Shown here one piece after another: positions 8,566-17,941 of a stretch of 64,000 nt of DNA (positions within the stretch are counted from its first letter, which is position 1; each line of letters starts with the position of its first letter). The stretch covers positions 62,001 to 126,000 of the forward strand of contig NZ_RXFQ01000014.1 of assembly GCF_003951285.1 (NCBI RefSeq), in the 5' to 3' direction. Position numbers and translations under genes: made by a program. The DNA is from Variovorax beijingensis (lineage in GTDB: Bacteria > Pseudomonadota > Gammaproteobacteria > Burkholderiales > Burkholderiaceae_C). The notes under the pieces were generated by a model. That model ran no database searches. It saw only the letters and a list, made by a program, of their open reading frames with translations, and was not told the DNA's origin.

Positions 8566-9446
8566 TGCACCAGCGGGGAGTCCGCCCCTTCGAGGACCAG
8601 GCCGCTCAGTCCGGCGCGGCCGGCCAGCAGCTGCATGTACTGGTGCAGGGCCTTGGCGCGCGACTGCTGGGCGAGCTGCACCGCGATGCGCGGGCTTACC
8701 TCCTCGAAGGATTGCCGGCGACCCGCATCGCGCGCGAGCACCTCGACGATATGGAAGCCGTAGCGGCTGTGGACCAGTCGCGGATGCAGGCCCAGCGCGT
8801 CGAGCCGTTCGCTGTTGTGGAACAGCTCGGCCGTGAGCTCGTCGGCGCAATCGTCCGGGCCGATCCAGCCGAGGTCGCCGCCCTCGGCGCCGCTCGGGCA
8901 GTTCGACAGGGTCCGCGCGAGTTCGGCGAAGCGGGTGGGCGCGGCGTCCCTGCGGCGCAACTCGAGCAGGGCCTGCTCGGCGCGCGCGGCCAGCGCCGCA
9001 ACGTTGATTCCCTGCGTCACCGCAAACAGGATGTGGCGTGCATGCACGCGGCGGCCGATGGCGAAGTGCGCGCTTCGCGCCGCGTAGTAGCGGCGGCATT
9101 CGCCTTCGCTGGGCATGGGCACCTCGATCTCGTCGTCGAGCATCTGCTGGATCACCGCCTGCTCGGCCGTGCCCAGGCGCGGCGCGAGAAGCGCCTCCGA
9201 AGGCGGCAGCAGGCCGCGCGCGACGGCCTCCTGCCGCAGCAGTTCGGCCCAGGCCAGCTCGCGCAGGCTGTATTCGTCCGGACGTTCGCCCGGCAGGTGC
9301 AGGGCAACGCCGTTGATCGCCGCGCATGAGGTCTCGGTTGGGGCCACGCTCGCTGCCGGTTCGATGACCACCGGGGTTGAGGCCGCCACGGGTGCCGCGG
9401 TTTCGCGGCACTGGCAGGCGCCGCCGCCGCATCCGCCGGCGCTCAC
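8562..9446 (-). CDS. Peptidyl-prolyl isomerase, parvulin type (NifM-like)
   Basis: A 294-residue protein with an N-terminal helical region and a parvulin PPIase domain: VHARHILFAV, ELARTLSNCPSGAEGGDLGWI, and a C-terminal SRYGFHIVEV strand. The GTG start (9446) overlaps the narI stop (GTGA), so it is translationally coupled to narI. No signal peptide: it acts in the cytoplasm, probably in folding or maturation of the nitrate reductase or of a later product of the chain. The first residues after the start read SAGGCGGGACQC, a Cys/Gly cluster unlike most parvulins and similar in style to the tail of the DUF2249 protein. PPIases behind narGHJI are known in betaproteobacteria. Confidence 0.85.
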   Translation of the reverse strand: MSAGGCGGGACQCRETAAPVAASTPVVIEPAASVAPTETSCAAINGVALHLPGERPDEYSLRELAWAELLRQEAVARGLLPPSEALLAPRLGTAEQAVIQQMLDDEIEVPMPSEGECRRYYAARSAHFAIGRRVHARHILFAVTQGINVAALAARAEQALLELRRRDAAPTRFAELARTLSNCPSGAEGGDLGWIGPDDCADELTAELFHNSERLDALGLHPRLVHSRYGFHIVEVLARDAGRRQSFEEVSPRIAVQLAQQSRAKALHQYMQLLAGRAGLSGLVLEGADSPLVQ

Positions 9447-10237
9447 CGGGCCACCCCCGTCGACTTGGCCACGGACCCGGCCGGCACCGCCTTCGGCGGC
9501 GAATGAGGCGCGGCACTCGGCGCGGCCGCCGATGCCGGCTTGCTTGGCACCAGCGCCCGGCGGCTGCGCACCACCTGGTAGGGCCGGAAGACATAGCCCA
9601 CCGTGGCGAAGCCGCTCCAGACATGCACCAGCCGCGTGAACGGGAAGATCAGGAAGATCGACATGCCGAGGAACATGTGGGCCTTGAACACCCAGCTTGC
9701 GCCGTCCAGCAGTTCCACGGCGCCGCCGCGGAAGGTGACGATGCGCTGCGCCCATTCGGCCAGCAGCACCATCATGCTGCCGTCCAGATGCTGCGCCGAC
9801 AGCGGGATCGTGGCCAAGCCGAGCGCCAGCTGCAGCCACAGCAGGACCAGCAGCACGATGTCGCTGGTCCTGGAGTTGAGGCGGATGCGCTCGTCGCCGA
9901 GACGCCGGTGCAGCAGGATCGTGACGCCGGCAAAGCCGAGCAGGCCGGCAATGCCGCCCGAGATCATCGCCATCAGCTGCTTGCTGCCGGCACCGATGAA
10001 GGGCTCGTAGAGGAAGTGCGGCGTCAGCATGCCGACGCTGTGGCCGAAGAACAGGAACAGCACGCCCACGTGGAACAGGTTGCTGCCCCAGCGCAGCTGG
10101 CCGGCGCGCAGCAGCTGCGAGGAGTCGCTCTTCCATGTGTACTGGTCGCGGTCGAACCGGATCAGGCTGCCGATGAGGAAGACGCTCAGGCAGATGTACG
10201 GATAGATGCCGAAGAGGAAATTGTCGAGGGCGTTCAT
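9443..10237 (-). CDS. narI: Respiratory nitrate reductase gamma subunit (cytochrome b)
   Basis: A 264-residue membrane cytochrome b that takes electrons from quinol and passes them to NarH. Five hydrophobic helices are visible, with histidines in helix 2 (GSNLFHVGVLFLFFGHSVG) and helix 5 (AHMFLGM, TRLVHVWSG) that ligate the two b hemes. The C-terminal ~35 residues are Ala/Pro/Ser-rich and longer than in the E. coli protein. Its start overlaps the narJ stop (ATGA). Confidence 0.95.
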   Translation of the reverse strand: MNALDNFLFGIYPYICLSVFLIGSLIRFDRDQYTWKSDSSQLLRAGQLRWGSNLFHVGVLFLFFGHSVGMLTPHFLYEPFIGAGSKQLMAMISGGIAGLLGFAGVTILLHRRLGDERIRLNSRTSDIVLLVLLWLQLALGLATIPLSAQHLDGSMMVLLAEWAQRIVTFRGGAVELLDGASWVFKAHMFLGMSIFLIFPFTRLVHVWSGFATVGYVFRPYQVVRSRRALVPSKPASAAAPSAAPHSPPKAVPAGSVAKSTGVAR

Positions 10238-10917
10238 ACGGGGGCTCCACTGGCGGCGGCCGCGGCCGCCTTGCGAACAATGTGGATGGGCTGCGCGTCG
10301 CCGGGCCGTGCCTGGCCCTTGGTGCTGCAGCCGTCGAAGACGACGGGCTCGGCCCAGCTCTCGTCGATCGGCTGCTCGTCGGTCACCGCCACCGCTTCGG
10401 CCTTGTGGCCGGCCAGCTCGATGACCGCCGCCAGCACGCTCGCGTAGGCGCTCTCGCGCTTGCGCAGCGCGCTGAAGATGGACGCGAGGATGTGCGCCAT
10501 CTCGCCGAGGAACGCGCGCGCCACCGCCGGCGGCTGCGTGGAGGCGAACTCGAGCACCACGCACAGGTGGTCGGGCACCTCATGCGGGCCGAGCAGCAGC
10601 CCGCATTTCTCGTAGGTCTGGGCCAGGTCGATCATGGCCGGGCCGCGCTCGCGCGAGTCGCCGTGCACATGCTCGAAGAGGTGCAACGAGGTGCTGCGGC
10701 CGCGGTCGAACAGCTCGACGAACTGCGTCTCGGCCTCGATCGGATCGACCGAGACCAGCGCGCGGGCCAGTGCCCGCAGCTCCTTGCGGCGCGCCGGCGA
10801 CAGCGCCGCCTCGGCGTCCATCGCATCGGCCAGCCGGGGCATCAGGGCGCGCGCCTTGGCATCGGGATAGCCGAGCAAGAGGGCAAGCGCGCGAAGGGTG
10901 TGGCGTTGGGTTTTCAT
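10234..10917 (-). CDS. narJ: Nitrate reductase molybdenum cofactor assembly chaperone
   Basis: A 227-residue cytoplasmic chaperone that binds NarG until the molybdenum cofactor and FS0 cluster are in place. The all-helical NarJ pattern is clear: LALLLGYPDAKARAL near the start, FVELFDRGRSTSLHLFEHVHGDSRERGPAMIDL in the middle (here shown in part as LFEHVHGDSRERG), and YEKCGLLLGPHEVPDHLCVVLEF. It lies 15 bp after narH and overlaps narI. Confidence 0.94.
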   Translation of the reverse strand: MKTQRHTLRALALLLGYPDAKARALMPRLADAMDAEAALSPARRKELRALARALVSVDPIEAETQFVELFDRGRSTSLHLFEHVHGDSRERGPAMIDLAQTYEKCGLLLGPHEVPDHLCVVLEFASTQPPAVARAFLGEMAHILASIFSALRKRESAYASVLAAVIELAGHKAEAVAVTDEQPIDESWAEPVVFDGCSTKGQARPGDAQPIHIVRKAAAAAASGAPV

Positions 10918-10932
10918 CGTGTCGCTCCGGCG

Positions 10933-12465
10933 TCAGACCTTGGCGTGGATCGGAATCGTGCGGCGCTTGGCGGCGCCGAACAGGCTGGTTTCGGAGCTGC
11001 CGTCGGAGCAGCCGTTGCCGAACGAGAAGCCGCAACCGCCCTTCATGTCGAAGGTGTCCTCGGCGTACTCGCGGTGCGTCGAGGGGATGACGAAGCGGTC
11101 TTCATAGTTGGCGATGGCCATCACCTGGTACATCTCTTCCACCTGCGCGGCCGTCAAGCCGACCTGCGCGAGCACCGCGGGATCCGCGAAGTCGTCGACA
11201 TGCTTGCCGCGCTGGTAGGTGCGCATGGCCAGCATGCGTTCGAGCGCACGGACCACCGGTTCGGTGGCGCCCGCGGTCAGCAGGTTGGCCAGGTACTGCA
11301 CCGGGATGCGCATCTGCGTGACGTCGGGAATCGCGCCCTTGGCGCCCACATGCCCGGCGTTGGCGGCCGCGGTGATCGGCGACAGCGGCGGCACGTACCA
11401 GACCATCGGCAGCGTGCGGTACTCGGGGTGCAGCGGCAGCGCCACCTTCCACTCCATCGCCATCTTGTAGACCGGGCTGTTCCTGGCGCCTTCGAGCCAG
11501 GCCTCGGGGATGCCGTCGCGCCGGGCCTGCGCGATCACCTCCGGATCGTGCGGGTCGAGGAAGATGCCGAGCTGGGCCTCGTAGAGGTCCTTCTCGTCCG
11601 GCACGCTGGCCGCTTCCTGGATGCGGTCGGCGTCGTACAGCACCACGCCGAGGTAGCGGATGCGCCCGACGCAGGTTTCCGAACAGACGGTGGGCTGGCC
11701 GGCCTCGATGCGCGGGTAGCAGAAGATGCACTTCTCGGCCTTGCCGCTTTGCCAGTTGTAGTAGATCTTCTTGTAGGGGCAGCCCGAGACGCACATGCGC
11801 CAGCCGCGGCACTTGTCCTGGTCGATCAGCACGATGCCGTCTTCCTCGCGCTTGTAGATCGAGCCCGATGGGCAGGAGGCCACGCACGCCGGATTCAGGC
11901 AGTGCTCGCACAGCCTGGGCAGGTACATCATGAAGGTGTTCTCGAACTGGCCGACCATCTCCTTTTGCACCGCGTCGAAGCTGCCCAGGTTGGCGTCCTT
12001 GCTGCGCTTGGAAAACTCGCCGCCGAGGATCTCTTCCCAGTTCGGGCCCCACTCGATCTTCTCCATGCGCTTGCCGGTGATCAGGCTGCGCGGCCGTGCC
12101 GTCGGCGGCGCCTTCATCGCGGGCGCCGACTGCAGGTGCTCGTAGTCGAAGGTGAAGGGCTCGTAGTAGTCGTCGATCTGCGGCAGGTTGGGGTTGGAGA
12201 AGATGCGCATGAGCAGGCTCCACCTGCCGCCCTGGCGCGGCTCGATCGAGCCGTCGGGCTTGCGCACCCAGCCTCCCTGCCACTTGCCCTGGTTCTCCCA
12301 TTCCTTGGGGTAGCCGATGCCGGGCTTGGTCTCGACGTTGTTGAACCAGGCGTACTCGACGCCGGGCCGGCTGGTCCAGACGTTCTTGCAGGTGACTGAG
12401 CAGGTGTGGCAGCCGATGCACTTGTCCAGGTTCAGGACCATGCCGATTTGCGCGCGTATTTTCAT
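10933..12465 (-). CDS. narH: Respiratory nitrate reductase beta subunit (Fe-S)
   Basis: A 510-residue iron-sulfur subunit that wires NarI hemes to the NarG active site. Four cysteine clusters are visible: CIGCHTCSVTC at residues ~16-26, CEHCLNPACVASCP, CRGWRMCVSGCP (the Trp in place of Cys marks the 3Fe-4S cluster) and CIFCYPRIEAG with CSETC. The C-terminal tail (GGCGFSFGNGCSDG) is typical of proteobacterial NarH. Start at ATG 12465; 14 bp after the narG stop. Confidence 0.96.
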   Translation of the reverse strand: MKIRAQIGMVLNLDKCIGCHTCSVTCKNVWTSRPGVEYAWFNNVETKPGIGYPKEWENQGKWQGGWVRKPDGSIEPRQGGRWSLLMRIFSNPNLPQIDDYYEPFTFDYEHLQSAPAMKAPPTARPRSLITGKRMEKIEWGPNWEEILGGEFSKRSKDANLGSFDAVQKEMVGQFENTFMMYLPRLCEHCLNPACVASCPSGSIYKREEDGIVLIDQDKCRGWRMCVSGCPYKKIYYNWQSGKAEKCIFCYPRIEAGQPTVCSETCVGRIRYLGVVLYDADRIQEAASVPDEKDLYEAQLGIFLDPHDPEVIAQARRDGIPEAWLEGARNSPVYKMAMEWKVALPLHPEYRTLPMVWYVPPLSPITAAANAGHVGAKGAIPDVTQMRIPVQYLANLLTAGATEPVVRALERMLAMRTYQRGKHVDDFADPAVLAQVGLTAAQVEEMYQVMAIANYEDRFVIPSTHREYAEDTFDMKGGCGFSFGNGCSDGSSETSLFGAAKRRTIPIHAKV

Positions 12466-12479
12466 CGTGGGTACCTCGT

Positions 12480-15400
12480 TCAGGCCGCCGCCGCGGCGGC
12501 CGCGTCCGCGGGCGTGTCGAGCCAGTCGACCTTGTTCATCTTGCGCACCACCACGAACTCGTCGCGGTTGGTGCCGATGGTTCCGTAGTAGTTGAAGCCG
12601 TAGCTCAGCTGCGCGTAGCCGCCGATCATGTGCGTGGGCTTCAGCACGATGCGGGTCACCGAGTTGTGGATGCCGCCGCGCGTGCCGGTGATCTCGGAGC
12701 CGGGCGTGTTGATGATCTTCTCCTGCGCGTGGTACATCATCACCATGCCCGGGTTGACGCGCTGGCTCACCACCGCGCGCGCCGCAATGGCGCCGTTGAT
12801 GTTGAACAGCTCGACCCAGTCGTTGTCGACGATGCCGGCGCTCTTCGCGTCGTCCTCCGACAGCCACACCACCGGACCGCCGCGGTTCAGCGTGAGCATC
12901 AGCAGGTTGTCGGTGTACGTGGAGTGGATGCCCCACTTCTGGTGCGGCGTGATGAAGTTGAGCTGGATCTCCTTGTTGCCGTTGCTGCGGATGTTGTGGA
13001 TGTCCTTCGTGGTCTTCAGGTCGACCGGGGGGCGGTAGACCGCCAGGCTTTCGCCGAAGGCCCGCATCCACGGATGGTCCAGGTAGAACTGCTGGCGGCC
13101 CGTCAGCGTGCGCCATGGGATCAGCTCGTGGACGTTGGTGTAGCCCGCGTTGTAGGAGACCTTCTCGCTCTCGATGCCGCTCCAGGTGGGCGAGGAGATG
13201 ATCTTGCGCGGCTGCGCCTGGATGTCGCGGAAACGGATCTTCTCGTCCTCGCGGTAGATCGCCAGGTGCGTGTGGTCGCGCCCGGTCTGCTTGCCGAGGG
13301 CCTTCCATGCCTTCACGGCCACGTGGCCGTTGGTTTCGGGCGCCAGCTGCAGCACCACTTCGCAGGCGTCGATGTCGGTGTCGATGCTCGGCATGCCCTC
13401 GGTGGCGCCGGCATCGGTGACGCGGCCGTTGAGGTTGCCGAGTTCGTCGACCTCGATTTCCGTGTTCCAGCCGATGCCCTTGCCGCCGTTGCCGATCTTC
13501 TTGAGCAGCGGGCCCAGCGCGGTGAAGCGCTTGTAGAGGTTCGGATAGTCGCGCTCCACGACCGCGATCTGCGGCGCGGTCTTGCCGGGGATGAGTTCGC
13601 ACTCGCCGCGCTTCCAGTCGGCCACGCCGAAGGGCTGGGCCAGCTCGGCGGGCGAATCGTGCATCAGCGGCGTGAGCACCACTTCCTTCTCGACGCCCAG
13701 ATAGCCCGGGCACAGCGCGCTGAAGGTGCGCGCGAAGCCCTTGTAGATCTCCCAGTCGCTGCGCGCCTGCCACGCCGGGTCGACCGCGGTCGACAGCGGA
13801 TGGATGAAGGGGTGCATGTCGCTGGTGTTGAGGTCGTTCTTCTCGTACCAGGTGGCGGTCGGCAGCACGATGTCCGAGTAGAGGCAGGTGGTGCTCATGC
13901 GGAAGTCGAGCGTCACCAGCAGGTCGAGCTTGCCTTCGGGCGCCTTGTCGTGCCAGACCACCTCGGTGGGCTTGGCATCGTCGGGCCCGAGGTCCTTGCC
14001 CTGCACGCCGTGCGTGGTGCCCAGCAGGTGCTTGAGGAAGTATTCGTGCCCCTTGCCCGAGGAGCCCAGGATGTTGGAGCGCCACACGAACATGTTGCGC
14101 GGCCAGTTCGACGGATGGTCGGGGTCTTCGCAGCTCATGCGCAGCGTGCCGTCCTTCAGTGCCCGGACCGTGTAGGCCGCACCGTCGAGGCCGGCGGCCT
14201 GCGCGTCGCGCGCCACCTGCTGCGGATGGGTCTGCAGCTGCGGCGCCGACGGCAGCCAGCCCATGCGCTCGGCGCGCACGTTGTAGTCGATCATCGTGCC
14301 GGCGAAGGCGGCCTTGTCGGCCAGCGGGGACAGCACCTCCTCCATGCCGAGCTTCTCGTAGCGCCACTGGTCGGTGTGGGCGTAGAAGAAGCTCGTCGAG
14401 TTCATCTGCCGCGGCGGGCGGATCCAGTCGAGCGCGAAGGCCAGCGGGGTCCAGCCGGTCTGCGGGCGCAGCTTTTCCTGGCCCACGTAATGGGCCCAGC
14501 CGCCGCCGCTCTGGCCGATGCAGCCGCACATCATCAGGATGTTGATGACGCCGCGGTAGTTCATGTCACTGTGATACCAGTGGTTCATGGCCGCGCCGAT
14601 GATCACCATCGACTTGCCGTGCGTCTTCTCCGCGTTGGCCGCGAACTCGCGCGCCACGGTGATGACCTGGTCGCGCGGCACGCCGGTGATCTTTTCCTGC
14701 CAGGCCGGGGTGTAGGGCGTGTCGTCGTCGTAGCCGGCGGCGGCCATCTCGCCGGGCAGGCCGCGCGCCACGCCGTAGTTGGCGGCCTGCAGGTCGAACA
14801 CCGTGGCGACCAGTGCGGTCTGGCCTTCCGCGCCAAGCGCAATGAGCCGCACCGGCACCGTGCGCACCAGCACGTCGCTTTGCGCGTTGTTCGGAAAGTG
14901 CTCGCTCTCGATGCCGCCGAAGTAGGGGAAGCCGATCTGCGCAGGCTGGATCGCCGTGCCCGCATCGTCGAGCAGCGACAGCGTGAGCTTCACCTCGGCG
15001 CCGCGCTCCGCCTCCTTGGCCTCGAGGTTCCACTGCCCGGCATCGGCGCGGCCGTCGGCGCCCCAGCGAAAGCCGATGGCGCCCTGCGGCACCACCACGC
15101 GGCCGTCCTCGGCCAGCGCGACGGTCTTCCATTCGGGGTTGTTCGGCTGCCCGAGCCGGTCGTCGAAGTCCGAGGCCCGCAGGTAGCGGTCGGGCACCAT
15201 GACCTGTTCGCCCGAGGGCAGGGTGTGCGCCTTGAGCATCACCAGCATCGGCAGGTCGGTGTAGCGGCGCGCGTAGTCGTCGAAGTATGCGGTGCGCCTG
15301 TCGAAGTAGAACTCCTTGAGGATCACGTGGCCCATGGCCATGGCAACCGCGGCATCGGTGCCCTGCTTGGGATGCATCCACAGGTCCGACAGCTTGGCCA

Positions 15401-16259
15401 CCTCGGAGTAGTCGGGCGTGATGGCAACCGTCTTGGCACCCTTGTAGCGGACCTCGGTGAAGAAGTGCGCGTCCGGCGTGCGCGTCTGCGGCACGTTGGA
15501 GCCCCAGGCGATGACGTAGCTGGAGTTGTACCAGTCGGCCGATTCCGGCACGTCGGTCTGCTCGCCCCACACCTGCGGGCTGGCCGGCGGCAGGTCGCAG
15601 TACCAGTCGTAGAAGCTCATGCACACGCCGCCGATCAGGCTCAGGTAGCGGCTGCCCGCGGCGTAGCTCACCATCGACATGGCCGGAATCGGCGAGAAGC
15701 CGATGATGCGGTCGGGCCCGTAGCGGCGGATGGTGTGGATGTTGCTGGCCGCGACGATCTCGTTGACCTCGTCCCAGCCCGAGCGCGCGAAGCCGCCGAG
15801 TCCGCGCACGCTCTGGTAGCTGCGGCGCGTGGCCTCGTCCTGCACGATGGAGGCCCAGGCCTCGACGGGCGGCAGTGTCTTGCGCGCTTCGCGCCATGCC
15901 TTGAGCAGCGCGCCGCGCACCATCGGGTACTTGACGCGGTTGGCGCTGTACAGGTACCAGCTGTAGCTGGCGCCGCGGGCGCAGCCGCGCGGCTCGTGGT
16001 TGGGCATGTCCCAGCGGGTGCGCGGATAGTCGGTCTGCTGGGTTTCCCAGGTGACGATGCCGCCCTTGACGTAGATCTTCCACGAGCACGAGCCCGTGCA
16101 GTTCACGCCGTGGGTGCTGCGCACGATCTTGTCGTGCGCCCAGCGCGTGCGGTAGGCGTCCTCCCAGGTGCGGTCTTCGCCGGTGACCTGGCCATGGCCC
16201 TCGGCGAAGGATTCGCGCGCCTGCGCGAAGTAGGTCAGGCGGTCGAGAAAGTGGCTCAT
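12480..16259 (-). CDS. narG: Respiratory nitrate reductase alpha subunit (Mo-bisMGD)
   Basis: A 1259-residue catalytic subunit, of normal family length, facing the cytoplasm. The N-terminal FS0 cluster motif HGVNCTGSCSW contains the characteristic histidine plus cysteines, with a further cysteine in EPRGCARGASYSWY. The DVPESADWYNSSYVIAWGS region holds the molybdenum-ligand aspartate of the NarG type. No twin-arginine signal, as expected for membrane-anchored NarGHI. The extreme C-terminus ends in an alanine run. It is preceded by narK2 with a 29 bp gap, with a good ribosome-binding region only further upstream. Confidence 0.97.
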   Translation of the reverse strand: MSHFLDRLTYFAQARESFAEGHGQVTGEDRTWEDAYRTRWAHDKIVRSTHGVNCTGSCSWKIYVKGGIVTWETQQTDYPRTRWDMPNHEPRGCARGASYSWYLYSANRVKYPMVRGALLKAWREARKTLPPVEAWASIVQDEATRRSYQSVRGLGGFARSGWDEVNEIVAASNIHTIRRYGPDRIIGFSPIPAMSMVSYAAGSRYLSLIGGVCMSFYDWYCDLPPASPQVWGEQTDVPESADWYNSSYVIAWGSNVPQTRTPDAHFFTEVRYKGAKTVAITPDYSEVAKLSDLWMHPKQGTDAAVAMAMGHVILKEFYFDRRTAYFDDYARRYTDLPMLVMLKAHTLPSGEQVMVPDRYLRASDFDDRLGQPNNPEWKTVALAEDGRVVVPQGAIGFRWGADGRADAGQWNLEAKEAERGAEVKLTLSLLDDAGTAIQPAQIGFPYFGGIESEHFPNNAQSDVLVRTVPVRLIALGAEGQTALVATVFDLQAANYGVARGLPGEMAAAGYDDDTPYTPAWQEKITGVPRDQVITVAREFAANAEKTHGKSMVIIGAAMNHWYHSDMNYRGVINILMMCGCIGQSGGGWAHYVGQEKLRPQTGWTPLAFALDWIRPPRQMNSTSFFYAHTDQWRYEKLGMEEVLSPLADKAAFAGTMIDYNVRAERMGWLPSAPQLQTHPQQVARDAQAAGLDGAAYTVRALKDGTLRMSCEDPDHPSNWPRNMFVWRSNILGSSGKGHEYFLKHLLGTTHGVQGKDLGPDDAKPTEVVWHDKAPEGKLDLLVTLDFRMSTTCLYSDIVLPTATWYEKNDLNTSDMHPFIHPLSTAVDPAWQARSDWEIYKGFARTFSALCPGYLGVEKEVVLTPLMHDSPAELAQPFGVADWKRGECELIPGKTAPQIAVVERDYPNLYKRFTALGPLLKKIGNGGKGIGWNTEIEVDELGNLNGRVTDAGATEGMPSIDTDIDACEVVLQLAPETNGHVAVKAWKALGKQTGRDHTHLAIYREDEKIRFRDIQAQPRKIISSPTWSGIESEKVSYNAGYTNVHELIPWRTLTGRQQFYLDHPWMRAFGESLAVYRPPVDLKTTKDIHNIRSNGNKEIQLNFITPHQKWGIHSTYTDNLLMLTLNRGGPVVWLSEDDAKSAGIVDNDWVELFNINGAIAARAVVSQRVNPGMVMMYHAQEKIINTPGSEITGTRGGIHNSVTRIVLKPTHMIGGYAQLSYGFNYYGTIGTNRDEFVVVRKMNKVDWLDTPADAAAAAAA

Positions 16260-16288
16260 CGTTGGTCTTTCGTAGGGATTCGATTGGC

Positions 16289-17941
16289 TCAGGGGTTCTT
16301 CACGTAGGCGCCGCGGCGCAGGTAGAACCACCAGTTGAGAACGAGGCACAGGGCATAGAACACCGCAAAGCCGTACATCGCGTACTGGGGCGTGCCGGCC
16401 TTGATCTGCGCGCCGATGACCACGGGCGCGATGAATGCGCCGTAGGCGGCAATGGCGGATGTCCAGCCCAGCACCGGGCCGGCCCTGGCGCGGTCGAAGA
16501 TCACGCCGATGGTGCGGAAGGTGGAGCCGTTGCCGATGCCGCTGGCGGCGAACAGCAGCACGAACAGCAGCATGAAGGGCAGGAAGTACTGCTCCGGCTG
16601 CGGCGAGCTGTAGGCCAGCAGCATCACGTAGCCCACGGCGGCCGATGCGATCACCATCACTGCGGAGATCACCTGCGTGACGATCGAGCCGCCCACCTTG
16701 TCAGAGATCCAGCCGCCCACCGGGCGGATCAGCGCGCCGACGAAGGGGCCGATCCACGCGTAGGTGAAGGCCGACGGTGCGTTCGGGTTCTTCAGCGTGT
16801 GCTGCAGCACGCCGGCCGTGTCGGGCACGTGGCTGATGCCGAAGATGACCGCGATCGACAGCGGCAGTGCCATCGAGAAGCCGATGAAGGAGCCGAAGGT
16901 CACGATGTACAGCGCCGTCATCGACCAGGTGTGCTTGTCGCGGAAGATCTCGAACTGCCTGGCGATGTTCTCCTTCATCGTGCCGAACGCGGCGAGCTTC
17001 ATGGTGAACAGCGTGGCCACGATGATCAGCGGCATGGCCACCCACATGTTGAGCAGGCCCAGGCCCGTGGGCGCCGGCAGGTACAGGTACAGGCCCGCGA
17101 TCGCCGGGGCGAACGACAGCGTGTAGAGCCAGATGATCTTCAGGAAGGCCTGGATCGTGCCGCCGGTATCGGGCGAGACGGTGCGCAGGTTGTTCATGCC
17201 GAACCAGCACAGGATCGACAGCGGCACCAGCGACAGCACCCAGGCGAAGCCCGCGTTCTGGATCCAGGTGGGCGTGCCGGCGGTGATCTTGCCCATGATC
17301 CAGCCGCTGTCCTTGAGCAGCGTCATCGGCTCGCCGCCGATGCTGCCCAGCAGGCCCACGGTCATCACCAGCGGGATGACGATCTGCATGGTGGTGACGC
17401 CGAAGTTGCCGATGCCCGCGTTCAGGCCCAGCGCGGTGCCCTGCAGGCGCTTGGGAAAGAAGGTGCTGATGTTGGACATCGAGCTGGCGAAGTTGCCGCC
17501 GCCCACGCCCGACCACAGTGCCATGAGCTGGAACACCCACAGCGGCCACTCCTTGTGCTGCAGCGCGATGCCGGTGCCGATGGCCGGCGCCAGCAGCATC
17601 GCGGTGGTCAGGAAGATGGTGTTGCGCCCACCCGCCAGGCGGATCAGGAACGCGGCCGGAATGCGCATGGTGGCGCCGGCCAGGCCCGCGATGGCGGTGA
17701 GCGTGAACAGCTCGGCCTGCGTGAAGGGAAAGCCCAGGTTGTTCATCTGCACGGTGATGATTCCCCACATGCCCCACACGGCAAAGGCGCACAGCAGCGC
17801 GGGCACCGACAGCCACAGGTTGCGCCATGCGACGTGCCTGCCGGTGCTTTCCCAGAACTGCTCGTCTTCGGGGCGCCAGTCGGCGATGTCGGCGCGGCCG
17901 TCGGCCGTGCCCGGTGGAACGGCGATGGTGCGGGTGCTCAT
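16289..17941 (-). CDS. narK: Nitrate/nitrite transporter, NarK2 type
   Basis: A 550-residue major facilitator protein with about 12-14 helices and a hydrophilic N-terminal extension (DIADWRPEDEQFW). Family signature segments are present: GVGGGNFASSMSNISTFFPKR and NAGIGNFGVTTMQ in the first half, and GFGS-like and ASGIGNGSTFRTIG in the second. These nitrate-signature glycine motifs place it in the NarK2 (nitrate/nitrite antiporter) branch. Its start overlaps the stop of narK1 (ATGA). Confidence 0.93.
   Translation of the reverse strand: MSTRTIAVPPGTADGRADIADWRPEDEQFWESTGRHVAWRNLWLSVPALLCAFAVWGMWGIITVQMNNLGFPFTQAELFTLTAIAGLAGATMRIPAAFLIRLAGGRNTIFLTTAMLLAPAIGTGIALQHKEWPLWVFQLMALWSGVGGGNFASSMSNISTFFPKRLQGTALGLNAGIGNFGVTTMQIVIPLVMTVGLLGSIGGEPMTLLKDSGWIMGKITAGTPTWIQNAGFAWVLSLVPLSILCWFGMNNLRTVSPDTGGTIQAFLKIIWLYTLSFAPAIAGLYLYLPAPTGLGLLNMWVAMPLIIVATLFTMKLAAFGTMKENIARQFEIFRDKHTWSMTALYIVTFGSFIGFSMALPLSIAVIFGISHVPDTAGVLQHTLKNPNAPSAFTYAWIGPFVGALIRPVGGWISDKVGGSIVTQVISAVMVIASAAVGYVMLLAYSSPQPEQYFLPFMLLFVLLFAASGIGNGSTFRTIGVIFDRARAGPVLGWTSAIAAYGAFIAPVVIGAQIKAGTPQYAMYGFAVFYALCLVLNWWFYLRRGAYVKNP

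Noticed and set aside
12630..16307. Very long open frame on the plus strand opposite narG
   Set aside because: High-GC antisense artefact; narG on the minus strand has all family motifs.
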